This document shows, one piece after another, positions 21,905-32,400 of a DNA stretch of 64,000 nucleotides. The notes under the pieces were generated by a model. The model was given only the letters and a program-made list of their open reading frames with translations, had not been told where the DNA came from and made no database searches. The DNA lies in contig BCKL01000036.1 in the NCBI GenBank assembly GCA_001600635.1, positions 74,926 to 138,925 on the forward strand. Direction: 5' to 3'. The position numbers and the translations under genes were made by a program. Within the stretch, counting starts at the first letter, position 1, and each line of letters begins with the position of its first letter. This DNA comes from Leucosporidium creatinivorum. Lineage: Eukaryota; Basidiomycota; Microbotryomycetes; Leucosporidiales; Leucosporidiaceae.

Positions 21905-23744
21905 CTACTCAGCCTTCTCCCTCGGGCACTTGCTCCACCAATCTTCCTCCCACTCCCTCACCACCTCAATTCCCAGTTCCTCACATACCCTTCTCCCCAC
22001 CTCTACCCTCTCCTGCTCTTCCTTCAAATCCAGACCCTCCAGCCCGCCTGTCCGAATCCAAGCTCCGAAATTGCTCTGCAACCTGAGCCGCTCGAGGACG
22101 TAGATGGTGGAGAGGAGGGAGGTGTCGTTGTAGAAGGGGTGGTGAGAAGGGAGGTGGGTCGGAGAGGCGGTGTAGGGTGTTTGGACTGCGGGAGGAGGGG
22201 AAGAGGGACGGGAGGATGGTAAGGACGCGGGTTGGCGCCGAGGGGAGGGCGGAGGGGAGACCGATTTGACGGAGCTGGGGTCGATGATGAAGGGGTGGAT
22301 AGGGATGTGAGAGTAGGGGTGTTGAGCCTGTGCAACGAGCGGAGGGATCAGCGAGGGACCAGACAAGCTCGGCGCTCGCAAACTCACCGCCTTCATCGCC
22401 TCGTCGTCGAGCAACACACTCCTCTTGCTATCCCACTGCGGCATAGTCTTCCACACCTGACTCAAATCCTTGACCGTCTCCACGTTCTGCGTGAACTCCT
22501 TGGCGCTGAGGTTCATCTTCTCCCTCGACCAAACGAGATTAAGCGGCTCTCCTGGCCTCGCATCCCAGGGCTGTCCCTTGCTGTGCATCTCGTGCTCGTG
22601 CGCTCGTTCGAGAGGTATGAGACGAACGGCTTCCAGTAGGGAGAGGACGTTGTGGCTGGCGGCGGAGGAGTAGACGGCCGTCTCCCATCGACGCTTACCA
22701 GTCTCGCGCGAGGCTCCACAGATGTACTGGAGGAACGGGGACAGGTAGGGTCGGACGATGGGGTGCTTGGAGCCGCGAGTGGAGCCTCGTTTGCGGCAGA
22801 GGAGGGTGTTGTTGAGGTCGAGGATGAGGAGGGGAGGGAGATGATTCTCGACGGCGCTGGGCGGAATTGGGAACGAGGGAAGGAGAGTGGCGGCGAGGTA
22901 CTCCTCTGTTGGTGGTGGCGGAGCTCCGGCTGCACGAGGAGCCTTCTTGCGGCGTGCGAAGGGGACGGGGCGAGAAGGGTCGGGGGTAGACTGCGACGAC
23001 GAGTCGCCCGACTCCGCCTCACGCCAAGCTGCCGATCGTTCGGCGGCCTTTCGGTTCCGTGGCGTTTCGTACTGGCGCCTCGGTTGCTGTGTGTTGTAGC
23101 TAGCGTCAGTTTCTGCCCTCGGCGACAGATGAGCATCCTCAACTCACGTTGCTGCTCTCCTCGCCATAGTCGCCCGAGTTTCCACGGAATTGCACCTCTT
23201 GCGTCGGCTGTTGGTCGTAGCCGTGGTACTGGTAGTGCTGAGGTGCTTGCTGAGGCCACTGATCTCGTTGCACCCACCGCTGGCCTTGGACCGGAGCCAT
23301 CGAATGGAGAGAACGGTGCGCCGAGGGTAGATGACCTTGCTGCTGCTGTTGGTAGTAGGGCTCGGGAGCGTAGTAGTCCGAGCGATCTTGCTGGTAGTGC
23401 TGGTCGTTGTAGCTACGCGAAGGGACTTGAGCGCCGAGTTTTGAGAGGCGCTGGGAACGGGGAGACCTACGCGTAAGGCTGCTGTTGCTCGTGCTGCTGA
23501 TAGTGATGACCTTGATCGGCGTTGTGGCTGCACATGCGGATATGTCAGCCCTCTGCAAACGAGCAGGACGCGCGAGGAGAGCTCACCGAGCCCATTGCTG
23601 CTGCTGCTGAGAGAAGGCGTTCGACGGCGCCTGCTGGTTCCAGTGCGGTTGGCCATCATACCGCTGGTCTTGGCCTTGGTCGTAGCGATTGGGATCTGCG
23701 CCCCACTGGCCTTGCTGCCCGTAGTTTTGTGGTCTTCGCGACAT
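21905..23744 (-). CDS. FCP1-homology (NIF) HAD-fold protein with Gln/Tyr-rich N-terminus
   Basis: ATG at 23744 (MSRRPQNYGQQGQWGADPN), stop TAG at 21905-21907. The N-terminal half is Gln/Tyr/His-rich and spread over four short exons. After RRQYETPRNRKAAERSAAW and a Pro-rich linker comes LPPLLILDLNNTLLCRKR (about 22790-22850), the first HAD motif of the FCP1/NIF phosphatase family. WEAVVYSSAASHNVLSLLE is the second motif, and SKRSVLLDDEAMKA (about 22400) corresponds to the DDS/K motif. The final exon ends HHPFYNDTSLLSTIYVLERL. The first motif reads DxN rather than DxD, as in a fungal/plant subgroup with DLNGTL; the general acid/base aspartate is therefore absent. A 5' leader intron probably lies at about 23780-23820. 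Possible substrate unknown. Confidence 0.8.
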
Positions 23745-23854
23745 GCTGCTGAGGAGAGGTCGAAGGGGAGGGCGCAAGCGCATTCAGTATCTGCAGGACA
23801 GTAGACGGGTCAGTTAGTAGGCCTTTACCGTCGGCTGCTGCTCTGGCGCAGCTA

Positions 23855-24260
23855 GACTCCCTCGTCCTGCAGCAAAATCTGCCCAAGCAGCGCACGCACC
23901 TCCTGGCTGGCTCTTTTGATCGCTTCGAGCGCCTGTTGGAGTACAGAAGCGTCCTGAAGGATTACTAGCGAGGTGTAGAGTATGACGGGCGAAAGTAGAG
24001 GTATCGAGAAGTCGAGGAAGAAACGCGAAGGAGACGGGAGAAGGCAGAGGAGTAGGAGCGGTCGGCTCGGACAGGGCGGGCAGAGGAGGGAGCTCGACTG
24101 AGCTCGAAAGGGCCTTTTGAGCCAGCAGGAATTCGCCTTCGAGCACTGAGGGCTGAGGGTTATGCTTGAAGCTGCTGGAAAGTCAACAGCAGACTGCTTC
24201 CGCTGCCCGCCTCTTCGCCGAGCAGGAATGCTCGCCGAGCAAGTTCATATCGGCCGACAT
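23855..24260 (-). CDS. Possible small helical protein, about 73 aa
   Basis: A candidate spliced frame: ATG at 24260 (MSADMNLLGEHSC), an intron ending in CTCAG near 24150, PSVLEGEFLLAQKALSSS, a longer intron ending in CTTCAG near 23920, then DASVLQQALEAIKRASQEV and LLGQILLQDEGV to a TAG. The joined product would be one amphipathic helix bundle, reminiscent of small kinetochore or membrane-associated subunits, but I cannot place it in a family. It sits between the divergent upstream region of the HAD gene and FSH copy A. Splice choices are speculative. Confidence 0.25.
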
Positions 24261-24380
24261 GCACGGAGTAAGCAGGTCCATAACAAGAAAACGAATGTTG
24301 AAATATACAGAAAGTCTACGGCCGCCTCCAAAGTCCTCTACTTTGGCCCTTCGGCCACCACGACCAACCTCGGCGATCCT

Positions 24381-25438
24381 CTATAGCTTGCCGAGCTGCT
24401 GAACGGGACTGCTGATGGACTTTGGTGCTGAGTGAAAGTTTTCCGCGAGATGTTGAAGCATGTACTCTTTGAAGAACAGGCTCCAGTGTGCCGAGCGCGG
24501 GATGTGGTGACCTGCCTCGATCGAAAAGCGTGAGCCGAGCTCGGCCCGCCAGAGAGCAGTGAAGGCTCACCTCCTGCATGCCACTCCAATCTTGAGTCCT
24601 TGAACCTCGGTACATTCTCCAACGAGCGTTCTGCAATCGCGACGACGTCCTCCCGACCGAGGACGTGAAGAGCTGGAATCGAGAGAGGTTCGGTGAACAA
24701 GGCTTCGAGCTTTCGATCCAGCGGGAGGAAGCCCGAGCAGAGGATGGCGAACCTGAACGGCTCTGGTGGCCATGCGACGGAGAGAAAGGTGGAGGGAGCG
24801 GCGAAGATTGGGCTGAGTGAAGGTTGAGAGACGAGAGCGCAGAGGATGGCGGCGGTGGCGGCTCCTGTGAGAGAGAGAGGGTGAGTAAAGGTTTCCGAAA
24901 GCAAAGAGCAAGGGTTGACACCTTGACTGAACCCCCATACGCCATCAAATGGACCTTGGGTCTCGAGGATCTCGCGCAGGTAGCGCAGCAAAGGATCGAG
25001 CTCGGCGTTCGATTTGAAGCCGACGTGGTTTCCCCTGCAGTTCAGTGCTCAGCAAATGACACGAGCGGGAAAAGTGTTAGAGCAAATTGGACCTACTGCC
25101 AATGCCACCAAGAGCGAGGGGTATCCTCGGTGATCTTAGCCTCGCCGGCGGTTGAGCCATCAAAATCCGGCGCGAGCAGCACGTTGGGCTGTAAAGCGAC
25201 TGTCAGCCTTTTTCTTTACGACACGGCAGGAAGAACCTACAGGCTCAACGAAGACGAGCTCGACAGAGTCCTTAAGCACTCGACGAGCTTGAGAAAGACG
25301 GCCGTCTGTCGGATGCGAGAAGTCGGAGGTCAGCTCTGCGGGTACTGAGGTGCAGCAGAAGCACTCACGGAACGCTTTCGCATTCATGGCGAATCCAGGT
25401 AAGCAGAGAACGCGTGGTGTGGAAGGAGCGGTCGACAT
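24381..25438 (-). CDS. FSH1: FSH-family serine hydrolase, copy A
   Basis: Alpha/beta hydrolase of the fungal Fsh1/Ovca2 family (small esterases). ATG at 25438 gives MSTAPSTPRVLCLPGFAMN, the family's first strand with the oxyanion-loop PGF. Later exons give SVELVFVEP, PNVLLAPDFDGS, NAELDPLLRYLREIL, then GPFDGVWGFSQG (nucleophile elbow G-F-S-Q-G, about 24910), AAILCALVSQPSL, ILCSGFLPLDRKLEALF, the acid motif HVLGREDVV (about 24660) and the last exon HHIPRSAHWSLFFKEYML with the catalytic His, ending QQLGKL at TAG 24381-24383. The Ser-Asp-His triad is complete, so it should be active. Paralogue of the gene at 49.7 kb and of the decayed copy next door at 26.1-26.8 kb. Confidence 0.9.
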
Positions 25439-26071
25439 GGTGGAAGACGAGCGGGACGAAGAAGGAAGAGAGAGGGAGAGCAGTGCGATAGAGAAGGGAA
25501 GAGAGACGGAGCGGGGCAGCCCATGCGGCTGCACGACCCACTCTCGAGGTGATTAAAACTCTGCTTCCATTGACGTGGTGGCAGAGTGGGAGGAGGAGAG
25601 CACCAGAGTGGGTGCTGCTAGCCGAACATGAAAGTGCGGAGCTCCTCCCTGGTCTGGGGCAGATGGCTCTCGACCGCGAAGCAGGAGGCTGCTGCAGGGT
25701 ATCAGACCTGTCCGAGAGATAGTGCAGTACCTTCGGAGTCGCCTTCTGTTACTCCTGCAGTGCATGGGGTGAAGGAGAGTTGAGTTTGATGCATCGCCGA
25801 GATCTCGGCTCGCAGCATGGGGGGAGGGCAAGGTGAGTGATCCGGCAAGAACGAGAAAGTGGGACAGCGGCGGGGAGTGGCAAGGGAAGCACATCGGCCG
25901 AGCCGCTTTCACATGTCCAAGTCGTCCTGCTGTCCAGCACAGTCGCGCTTGCTGTTCCGCTCGCCGAGGTCACAGATCAAGCTCTAGCCAGCTCTCACGC
26001 TCAGACACAAGTCCAGCATGGTTATAGCTCAGTTTCTAAGCACTCACACCCCTGGAACTCCACCGGCAGCT
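25439..26071. other. Intergenic region between FSH copy A and the decayed FSH copy
   Basis: No supported gene. It lies upstream of FSH copy A and downstream of the decayed copy. Open frames here have no similarity and irregular composition. Confidence 0.4.
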
Positions 26072-26795
26072 TCACAGCTTGCTCACCAACCAACTCGGCG
26101 AAACAATCCTCCTCCTCTCCGAGTCCCTCGGCGAATCCTCTTCTCCCAAAAGATGAGCGATGATGAACTCCTTCAAGAAGATGCTCCAACACGCGGACTT
26201 CGGTAGTGTGCTCCCTGTTCAGGCGGCGAAAGGTCAGCAAGCGTTCCGTCTCCTCGGCGCCGAGCAGAACTGAGGCTGACCTTGCTCATCGTGCCATTCG
26301 ACCCTTGGGCTCTTGAATTGAGCTACGTTGGTGAGTGACCGTTCTGTCGATACGCGAGAGTCAGCTCCTTGTCACTGAGCCACAGTGAAGACATACCTGG
26401 CAGGACTACCTCATCCCTTCGGCCCAGCACATGCAGCGAAGGGACGTCAAGCGGTCTTGAGAACCACGACTCGAGCTTACGGTCCAGCGGCAAGTACCTC
26501 GAGCACATTATGATTAGCTTGAGCTGTTTCGGTGGCCAGACGGTCGAGGATGGGGAGTTGGAAGCGGGATGAAGCAACGGCTCGGCGATGAGAGCGGCGA
26601 GGAGGGAGACGGTGGGGGCGCCTGGGGAGTTGGGTGGGTCAGCTTTGTAAGGCTTTGCGTAGCTTTAAGACTGTGTGTACCTTGACGTTCATCCAAGAGA
26701 CCATCAAAGGGACCCCCAGTCTCCGTAATATGGCGCAGATATCGAACGAGGCCGTCAGCTCGGCAAAGAAAGTGAAGCAATCATGGAGCCCGCAG
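26072..26795 (-). pseudogene. 5'-truncated, decayed FSH-family copy
   Basis: Retains the last four exons of an FSH gene in order: RYLRHITETGGPFDGLLDE, SSTVWPPKQLKLIIMCS, LPLDRKLESWFSRPLDVPSL, HVLGRRDEVVLP, then GSTLPKSACWSIFLKEF and the terminal WLVSKL stop (26072-26074). DNA identity to the 49.7-kb FSH gene is high and includes the introns, so this is a genomic, not retro-, duplicate in inverted orientation about 23 kb away. Exons 1-3 are missing, and the first preserved exon has a 1-nt loss (GCCTCG where the other copy has GCGCTCG, about 26752), so it cannot encode a full protein. The nucleophile elbow is also gone (DERQG). Still-conserved 3' exons suggest fairly recent decay, or use as an exon in another transcript. 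Confidence 0.75.
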
Positions 26796-27528
26796 GCACT
26801 TGCCAGCTCTACAACATGATCGTTGGCTCCCTGCGCAGAGTCGACAGAGACCTGTAAGCTGGCAGTAGCAGCGCCGACATGGTGAGCAATGAGCGAGGGC
26901 CGACTCGGAGAGGGAGAAGAAGACGAGCGAAGACCCTCGCCTGGCGAGTTCAGGCAGATCACAAAGATCGTGCGCCCTTGAGAAGCACACCGTTTGCTGT
27001 AGGCGACTATACACAGCCTCGCCGGTCCCGCTCCTGCCCGTCCCGTCCACCTGTCCGCCCAAATTCAGGAGCAGTTCGGCGCCGAGGTCTCCCTGTCCTG
27101 CTTCCTTTGCTCGTCTCTGCTCCGAAGCTGCTCGGCGCAAGAGGATCTACAGCAGCATGAGTAAGCTGCAGATCAGCGCACTCGCTTAGAGTCTACCGGG
27201 ATCCTACTTGCCGGCGGGAGGACTCCGACAATGGGAGAGGTGGGATTGCTTCAAGTCGGCGAAAGTGGCCAAACTTTTTGGCCGTCCAGCTCTCTTGCCT
27301 TCTTACTTGAACGAAAGATGTAGCTGTATCATTGTCAACAGCCTTGACCCTCGGCGGCTGCGATCCAACCCTGCCTGCTCCCTCTCGGCCCTGACTTATA
27401 AGCTTGCCCTTCAGCGCTCCCAGCCTGGGTTGCTCTCTCTCTCGCTCCTGCCACATCCTTCTCTCGACAGCCTCGTTAGCTCGCGTCGAACGTCCTACAG
27501 CGGGACTACCCGGGAGCTAGTCGCAGAG
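26796..27528. other. Upstream region of the Zn2Cys6 gene
   Basis: No supported coding sequence. The FSH homology stops at about 26795. From about 27340 on the sequence is pyrimidine-rich with CTACAG words, consistent with promoter and 5' leader. Confidence 0.4.
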
Positions 27529-28866
27529 ATGCTCAAGACGTTGGACTCGCTCTTCCCCTCGTCCATGGTCGCCTCAGGCTCGTCGAGCGAGACGAGCACC
27601 AGAAGGAAGCGCCAATCTCCTGCTCCGAGCCAAGTTCCGAGGCATCGTTCATGCGAGGGTGTGAGTTGTCTATCACTAGTGCTGCCTCGCTCGACTCGGA
27701 ACTAGTCCTGTAGGACTGTCGAGCGCGCGTAGAGGGGCGATCCAGGCGGAGGGGTCGCTTGCGCCTTTGTGCTTGTTTCATCCTCGAGAGCTCGCGCTGA
27801 CTGCTTTGCTACATCTTCGCCGTGCTCTATCACCATCTACAGTGTCGGTGAGTGACTCTCGTGCTTTCACGATCCTTTGATCGACCTACAGAAGCCGTTA
27901 GCTGACCCCTTCGCTCGTCCCCTGCCATGTTCCGCCGACGCAGTCTCCGCAAGCTAAAGTGCTCGAGGACAGAGAATTGCTTGCAGTGTGAGAAGCGTGG
28001 TGCTGTATGTGTGTGGATCGGCAGTGCTCCTTCGTGAGTTGCCCCCTCGGTCCCAGCCGTCGAGGGCCGATAGCTGATCGCACCTTTCTCAAATCCCCAG
28101 CCGAACCAGCGAGGATGCGACGCTCGAGGCCTCTGAAGCAGAGGTCGTGAGGCTCAACAAGGTCATCAAGCTGCTGGAAGCCCGCATCGCCAAGCTGGAA
28201 GCTGGTGGACAACAGGATCAAGTCCCTACGCCCACCGCCGCCGCCTCCTCCTCGCCAGATCCTGCTCTAGCAGCCCTCTCGATTGCTTCGCCGCGAGAAT
28301 CGATGCGCCCTTCCACCTCTTCCTCCTGCGCCTCTTCCTCCTTCTCTGAACCTCTCGAACCAGCACCACACGCCTTCGCCGCCCCCACCTACCCTCAGCA
28401 ATCCCCCTACCTCGGCGGGCCCCCTCCTTCGGCGGCAGCTCGTTACGCCGCCGCGCCCGCTCCTCCTGCCTCGAGGCCAGCTCCCTCCATCTACAGCGTC
28501 GACTCGTTCGCTCCTCCCTCCCTCTCCCCTTCCTCGAGCGTCACCTCCTTCGCCTCATCCTTCCAAAGCCTCGAGCAGCAGCACCAACAGCAGCAGCAGG
28601 ACGGTCGATTCGTCTTCGGCGCAGGCGGTTCGCAACCTCAACAAGCTTCCTACTACCCTCCTCCTCCACCGCATCCTCATGTCTACCAACACCAGCACCC
28701 AGTATACCCTGCAGACCGTCAACAAGCTGCACAATGGCCGCCAATGGAGGAGGAGAGAGTCGTTAAAGCCGAGTGGGGGCAAACGCCGAATCCGCTCTAC
28801 TCGACCGACGCGCAGGGAAGGGTTGTATACCACCAACAGCATGGGCAACAGCGGTGGCAGCAGTAG
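27529..28866 (+). CDS. Zn2Cys6 binuclear-cluster transcription factor, 330 aa, with a 5-nt microexon
   Basis: Fungal-type DNA-binding regulator. Exons 27529-27660, 27843-27847, 27944-28033 and 28101-28866 sum to 993 nt (331 codons). Exon 1 ends RHRSCEG; the microexon TGTCG supplies Cys and part of Arg; exon 3 gives LRKLKC..., so the cluster reads CEGCRLRKLKC, then CLQCEKRGAVC, the six-cysteine C-x2-C-x6-C...C-x2-C-x6-C pattern. Just after it, EAEVVRLNKVIKLLEARIAK (about 28135-28200) is the usual dimerising coiled coil. The rest is Ser/Pro/Gln/Tyr-rich, a probable activation region ending in a Gln/Trp tail. No fungal middle-homology domain is present, so this is a short member of the class. 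Targets unknown. Confidence 0.85.
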
Positions 28867-29433
28867 ATGTAATTTGTAGAGATATAGACGGCCGTTATTC
28901 GTCGTATCAGCGGGAGGACAATTAAGGCCCTTCTTCAACCCCGCGCCTAACGAGTGCCGAACGAGATGCTTGGCGAGACGAAATGGGACTGAGGAATTCG
29001 TGTCGGGATACAGAGAGTAATTTTCCTTCTGCTTCGGCATCGCTCTTGAGTCTTGTGGTGCAAACCTCTCAGCGACAAACGCCGCCACGGCTTCTCGCGG
29101 GCGTGCCCCTTCTTCGCCCTCGTCTTCCTCTCCTTCCTCTCTCGGTGCAAGGCTTGTCGGTCGGGTTCGCGCGTCCCGAAGCTTTCTTCTCTCCTTTTGG
29201 CCTGTTACGTAACTCGAAACTCTATTGGTACTTTCCAGCAAGGGGGGGTCGTCAAAAGGGGGGGGGACAAGAAATGAGGCAGCGAAGTGGTAAAAGAAGC
29301 AAAGGAGACAAGCGAATTATGTTGTGTAGAAGTGGTTGTGATACAAGTCGTTGTGGATCTACATGTACTTGACGTCGTGAGAAGAAGGAAAGGGAGAGAG
29401 AAAGGGTGGAACGATCGTTCTCGCGCTGAACGC
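28867..29433. terminator. Shared 3' region of two convergent genes
   Basis: This 567-bp gap between two convergent stops must hold both polyadenylation sites. It contains AT-richer stretches (for example around 28870 and 29310-29370). No gene is visible. Confidence 0.4.
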
Positions 29434-32400
29434 TCAGCGGAGGACGAGGTCGAGGACGTGGTCGAGGAAGGGGCGGAGAAGGTCAAAGTTGGCGTAGATG
29501 GTGAATGAGACGACGGCGAGGAGGACGGGGATCCCTGCGAGCGAGAGAGAAGGAAGAGTCGGCAACATGCTCTTCGGCTCGGTCGATCGCAGGCAAAGAG
29601 GGAAACTCACAGAAGAAGACCAGCATCTGATCGAACGCCTTCTCCTTCTCCAACACAGCTGCGACCTTCCTCTGCGGCCTCGTCGTCTGCAGCATGACCT
29701 TGGACGTCGAAGCGACTGGCGGGCTCGGCAAGGGCGAGAGCTCGAGCGAAGGAGGAGTCCTAGGCGACGAGCGGCTAGGAGCGAGGAGCGAGTCGGTAGC
29801 GGTGTACATGGGCGGAGGCGAAGAAGGGCTCTTGAACCAAGGGCCGCCGTAAAGGGTGCGCCAATCGCGATGCTGCCCCGCCGCCGACTTCTCATCCCTC
29901 GTCAGACTGGACGACGAGGACGACCTCGTCGAGCGAGAAGGCATGACAGTGACGTCCGACTCTGCTCCCGTCTCTGCTCCTCCTCCTTCCTCGACCTCGA
30001 CCTCCTCCGCCTTGCCTCCGAGCCACGTCTTGCTGAAGGCGGCGGGAACGTTGGAAGCCATCGTCTGGAAGGCGGTGAGCTCGGGCATTTGGATCTGAAG
30101 AGGGATGTAGAGGCGGTTGGCTTTGGCCTTCTCCCACATGTCGTTCATGCCGTCCGAGAGGGGTTGCAGCTTGTCGTGGAAGGTCGCCGATGGAGGGTTG
30201 CGACGAGCGCCGAGGGGAGGTTTGACGTCCTTGGTGCCGCGGTTGAAGAGCCAGGCGGAGGAGGCAGAGGCGAGTTGGTGGAGGGGAGCTTGAGCGGGGG
30301 AGATGGGCTCGATGGAGGGACTCGAGGGGGTGTCGCGAGGGGAGGAGGCGCCTGTTGAAGGGATTGAAAGTCAGCGAGGGCCTTCAAGAGAACAAGGAAA
30401 GAATGAGAATCACCAGATATAGGCGCCGACTTGGAATCAACGAGCAGCGGCCACTCCTTGTGGGAAAGCGGCGAAGCGACGACCTGCCTCGTCGCGTTCT
30501 CCTCGGCCTCGAGCAGGTAGTGTAGCGACACCATCGATGCGTTCCTCGAGCGCCGCCTCTCCAAATCATAGTAGCCATCGTCCTCCTCGTCGCTCGAGTG
30601 GAACGAGCCCTCCGAGTCGGAATCCTCCTCCTCCGAATCCCCGTCCTCGGAATCGACCGAGCGCGAGAAGTCCGACTGGTCGTCCTCCTCCGACGAGTCG
30701 TCCTCGGAAGCGTCCTCCTCATCCTCGGGTCCACGCTCCAGCTCCTCGCCGTACGAAGAGACGGGCGAGCCCCTCGTCGAAGCGTAGCGGGAATGGTAGC
30801 TCGAAGCGAGGCTGCTGCTCCTCTGCGCCGACGCCGAAGTCCTGACCGACGAGGCGTTGGAAGGGTAAGGCGAGGTGGATCCAGGGTATCCCCTGAGACT
30901 GGGAATAGCGAACCTCGACCTGGGCGTCCTCGCCTGCTGCTGCTGCTGTTGAGCCATCGCAGCGTTGACGAACCTCGCCCTCTGCAAGATCTCCTCGACA
31001 TCAACATCATCCCTCTCCTGCGCAATATCGAGGGAAGTCTTGCCCGCTCGATTCCTAGCGTCGACTTGCGCGCCTCCATCGACGAGCTGCCTCGCGATGG
31101 CGACTCGTCCGTACAGCGCAGCGAAATGAAGGGGAGTGAAGCCATTGCGGTCGGGAGCGTCGAAGTCGATGCCTCGGGCGAGGAGGAACTGGACAAGACG
31201 GTGGAAGCCGAGGACGGTGGCGAGGTGGAGGAGATTGTGCGCTTGGTTGTTGAGGTGGGAGATGGGGGGCTGGGAGGAAGGGAGCGAGGGCGCCGAGCCG
31301 GGGATGAGGGAGGGGTCGAGGTCCAGGAGGGAGAGGAACTTGATGACGATGCCTTCAAAGTTGCGGGCCTCGCCTCCTGCGTTCGAGTAGGGAAGAGGAG
31401 GAGGAGCGATGGGCGAAGAGGAATCGGCGAGGGAGCTTCGGCGCGAGTGGGCGCGCGAGGAAGGGCGAGACGAGTTGGGCGAGTTGTACACCGAGGAAGC
31501 GGCGGCGTTGAGCGTCTGCGCCAATCCCGCGGTATCGTAGGACATGGCTCCGCTGGGGCTCGTCTGCCTGCTCCCTCCCGCTCCTCCGGCCGACCCAGCT
31601 GCTCCCTGCTGATTGTTGCCCACAATCCTCATCGCTACCGCACTCGCATCCTCCAACCTCCCCGTCATCTTCAACCCAACGACCTGCAGCGCAAGCTCGA
31701 GCAGCGAGCGATCCGAGTCGTCCTTGTAGGTGAAGAGCTGAAGTCCATTGGCCTGCTCGACGGTGAGGGGAACGCCCTTGATGCCCACGACCACCGGCCC
31801 CGGATTCGCGCTCGGCGGCAGTACGCAGACGAGGGTATTGGCGCTCCAATAGTGCGTCGCGGCGGGCGAGTCGCCGAATACGCAGACGAGGTTGGGGACG
31901 AAATTGTCGCCGAGGACGGTGACTTCGATGGCGCCGTGCACTGGTCCTTCGCCGGGGATGAGGCGACCGATGCGGGGGAGAGGTTGGGGGGGCGCTTGTG
32001 ATTGGGGGNGGGAGAGGGAGGCAGGCCAGGAGGGCGTGATCGAGGCGGGAGGGGTGGCGATCATCTCGCTGAAGGGGTAGTCGAGAGGGAGGGGAGGAGG
32101 GGAGAGTACCGAAGGAGCGTTGGTCGTCGGAGCGGAAGGTGAGAAGGCGCCGAAGAATGAGTTGAAGTCGACGTTGGCGTGGGAGGAAGGTCCATTCGAT
32201 CCTGGCGAGAGAGCGGCCGGCGAGGAAGCGCTCGAGTGGGTCGAATGCCAGTCGAGGACGTTGGGAGAAGGGGCGCTCGAAGCGTCGGTCGTAGTGGAAA
32301 AGGAGGGCTGCCTTGGATGGGCGAGAGCGAGCTGCGCCGAAGAGGCCGAATCGTTCATCACCGCATCGCCAAAGGTCGTCGCTCCGACGTCGAGACCCAG

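Noticed and set aside
26020-26045. TATAGCTCAGTTTC, resembling a tRNA A box
   Set aside because: No T-loop or matching acceptor stem within 100 bp; it is at the end of the decayed FSH copy.
30598-32001. Open frame of 467 codons on the plus strand
   Set aside because: Antisense to the conserved IPT and ankyrin part of Mga2; its Arg/Glu/Gly composition is the usual mirror of GC-rich coding DNA.
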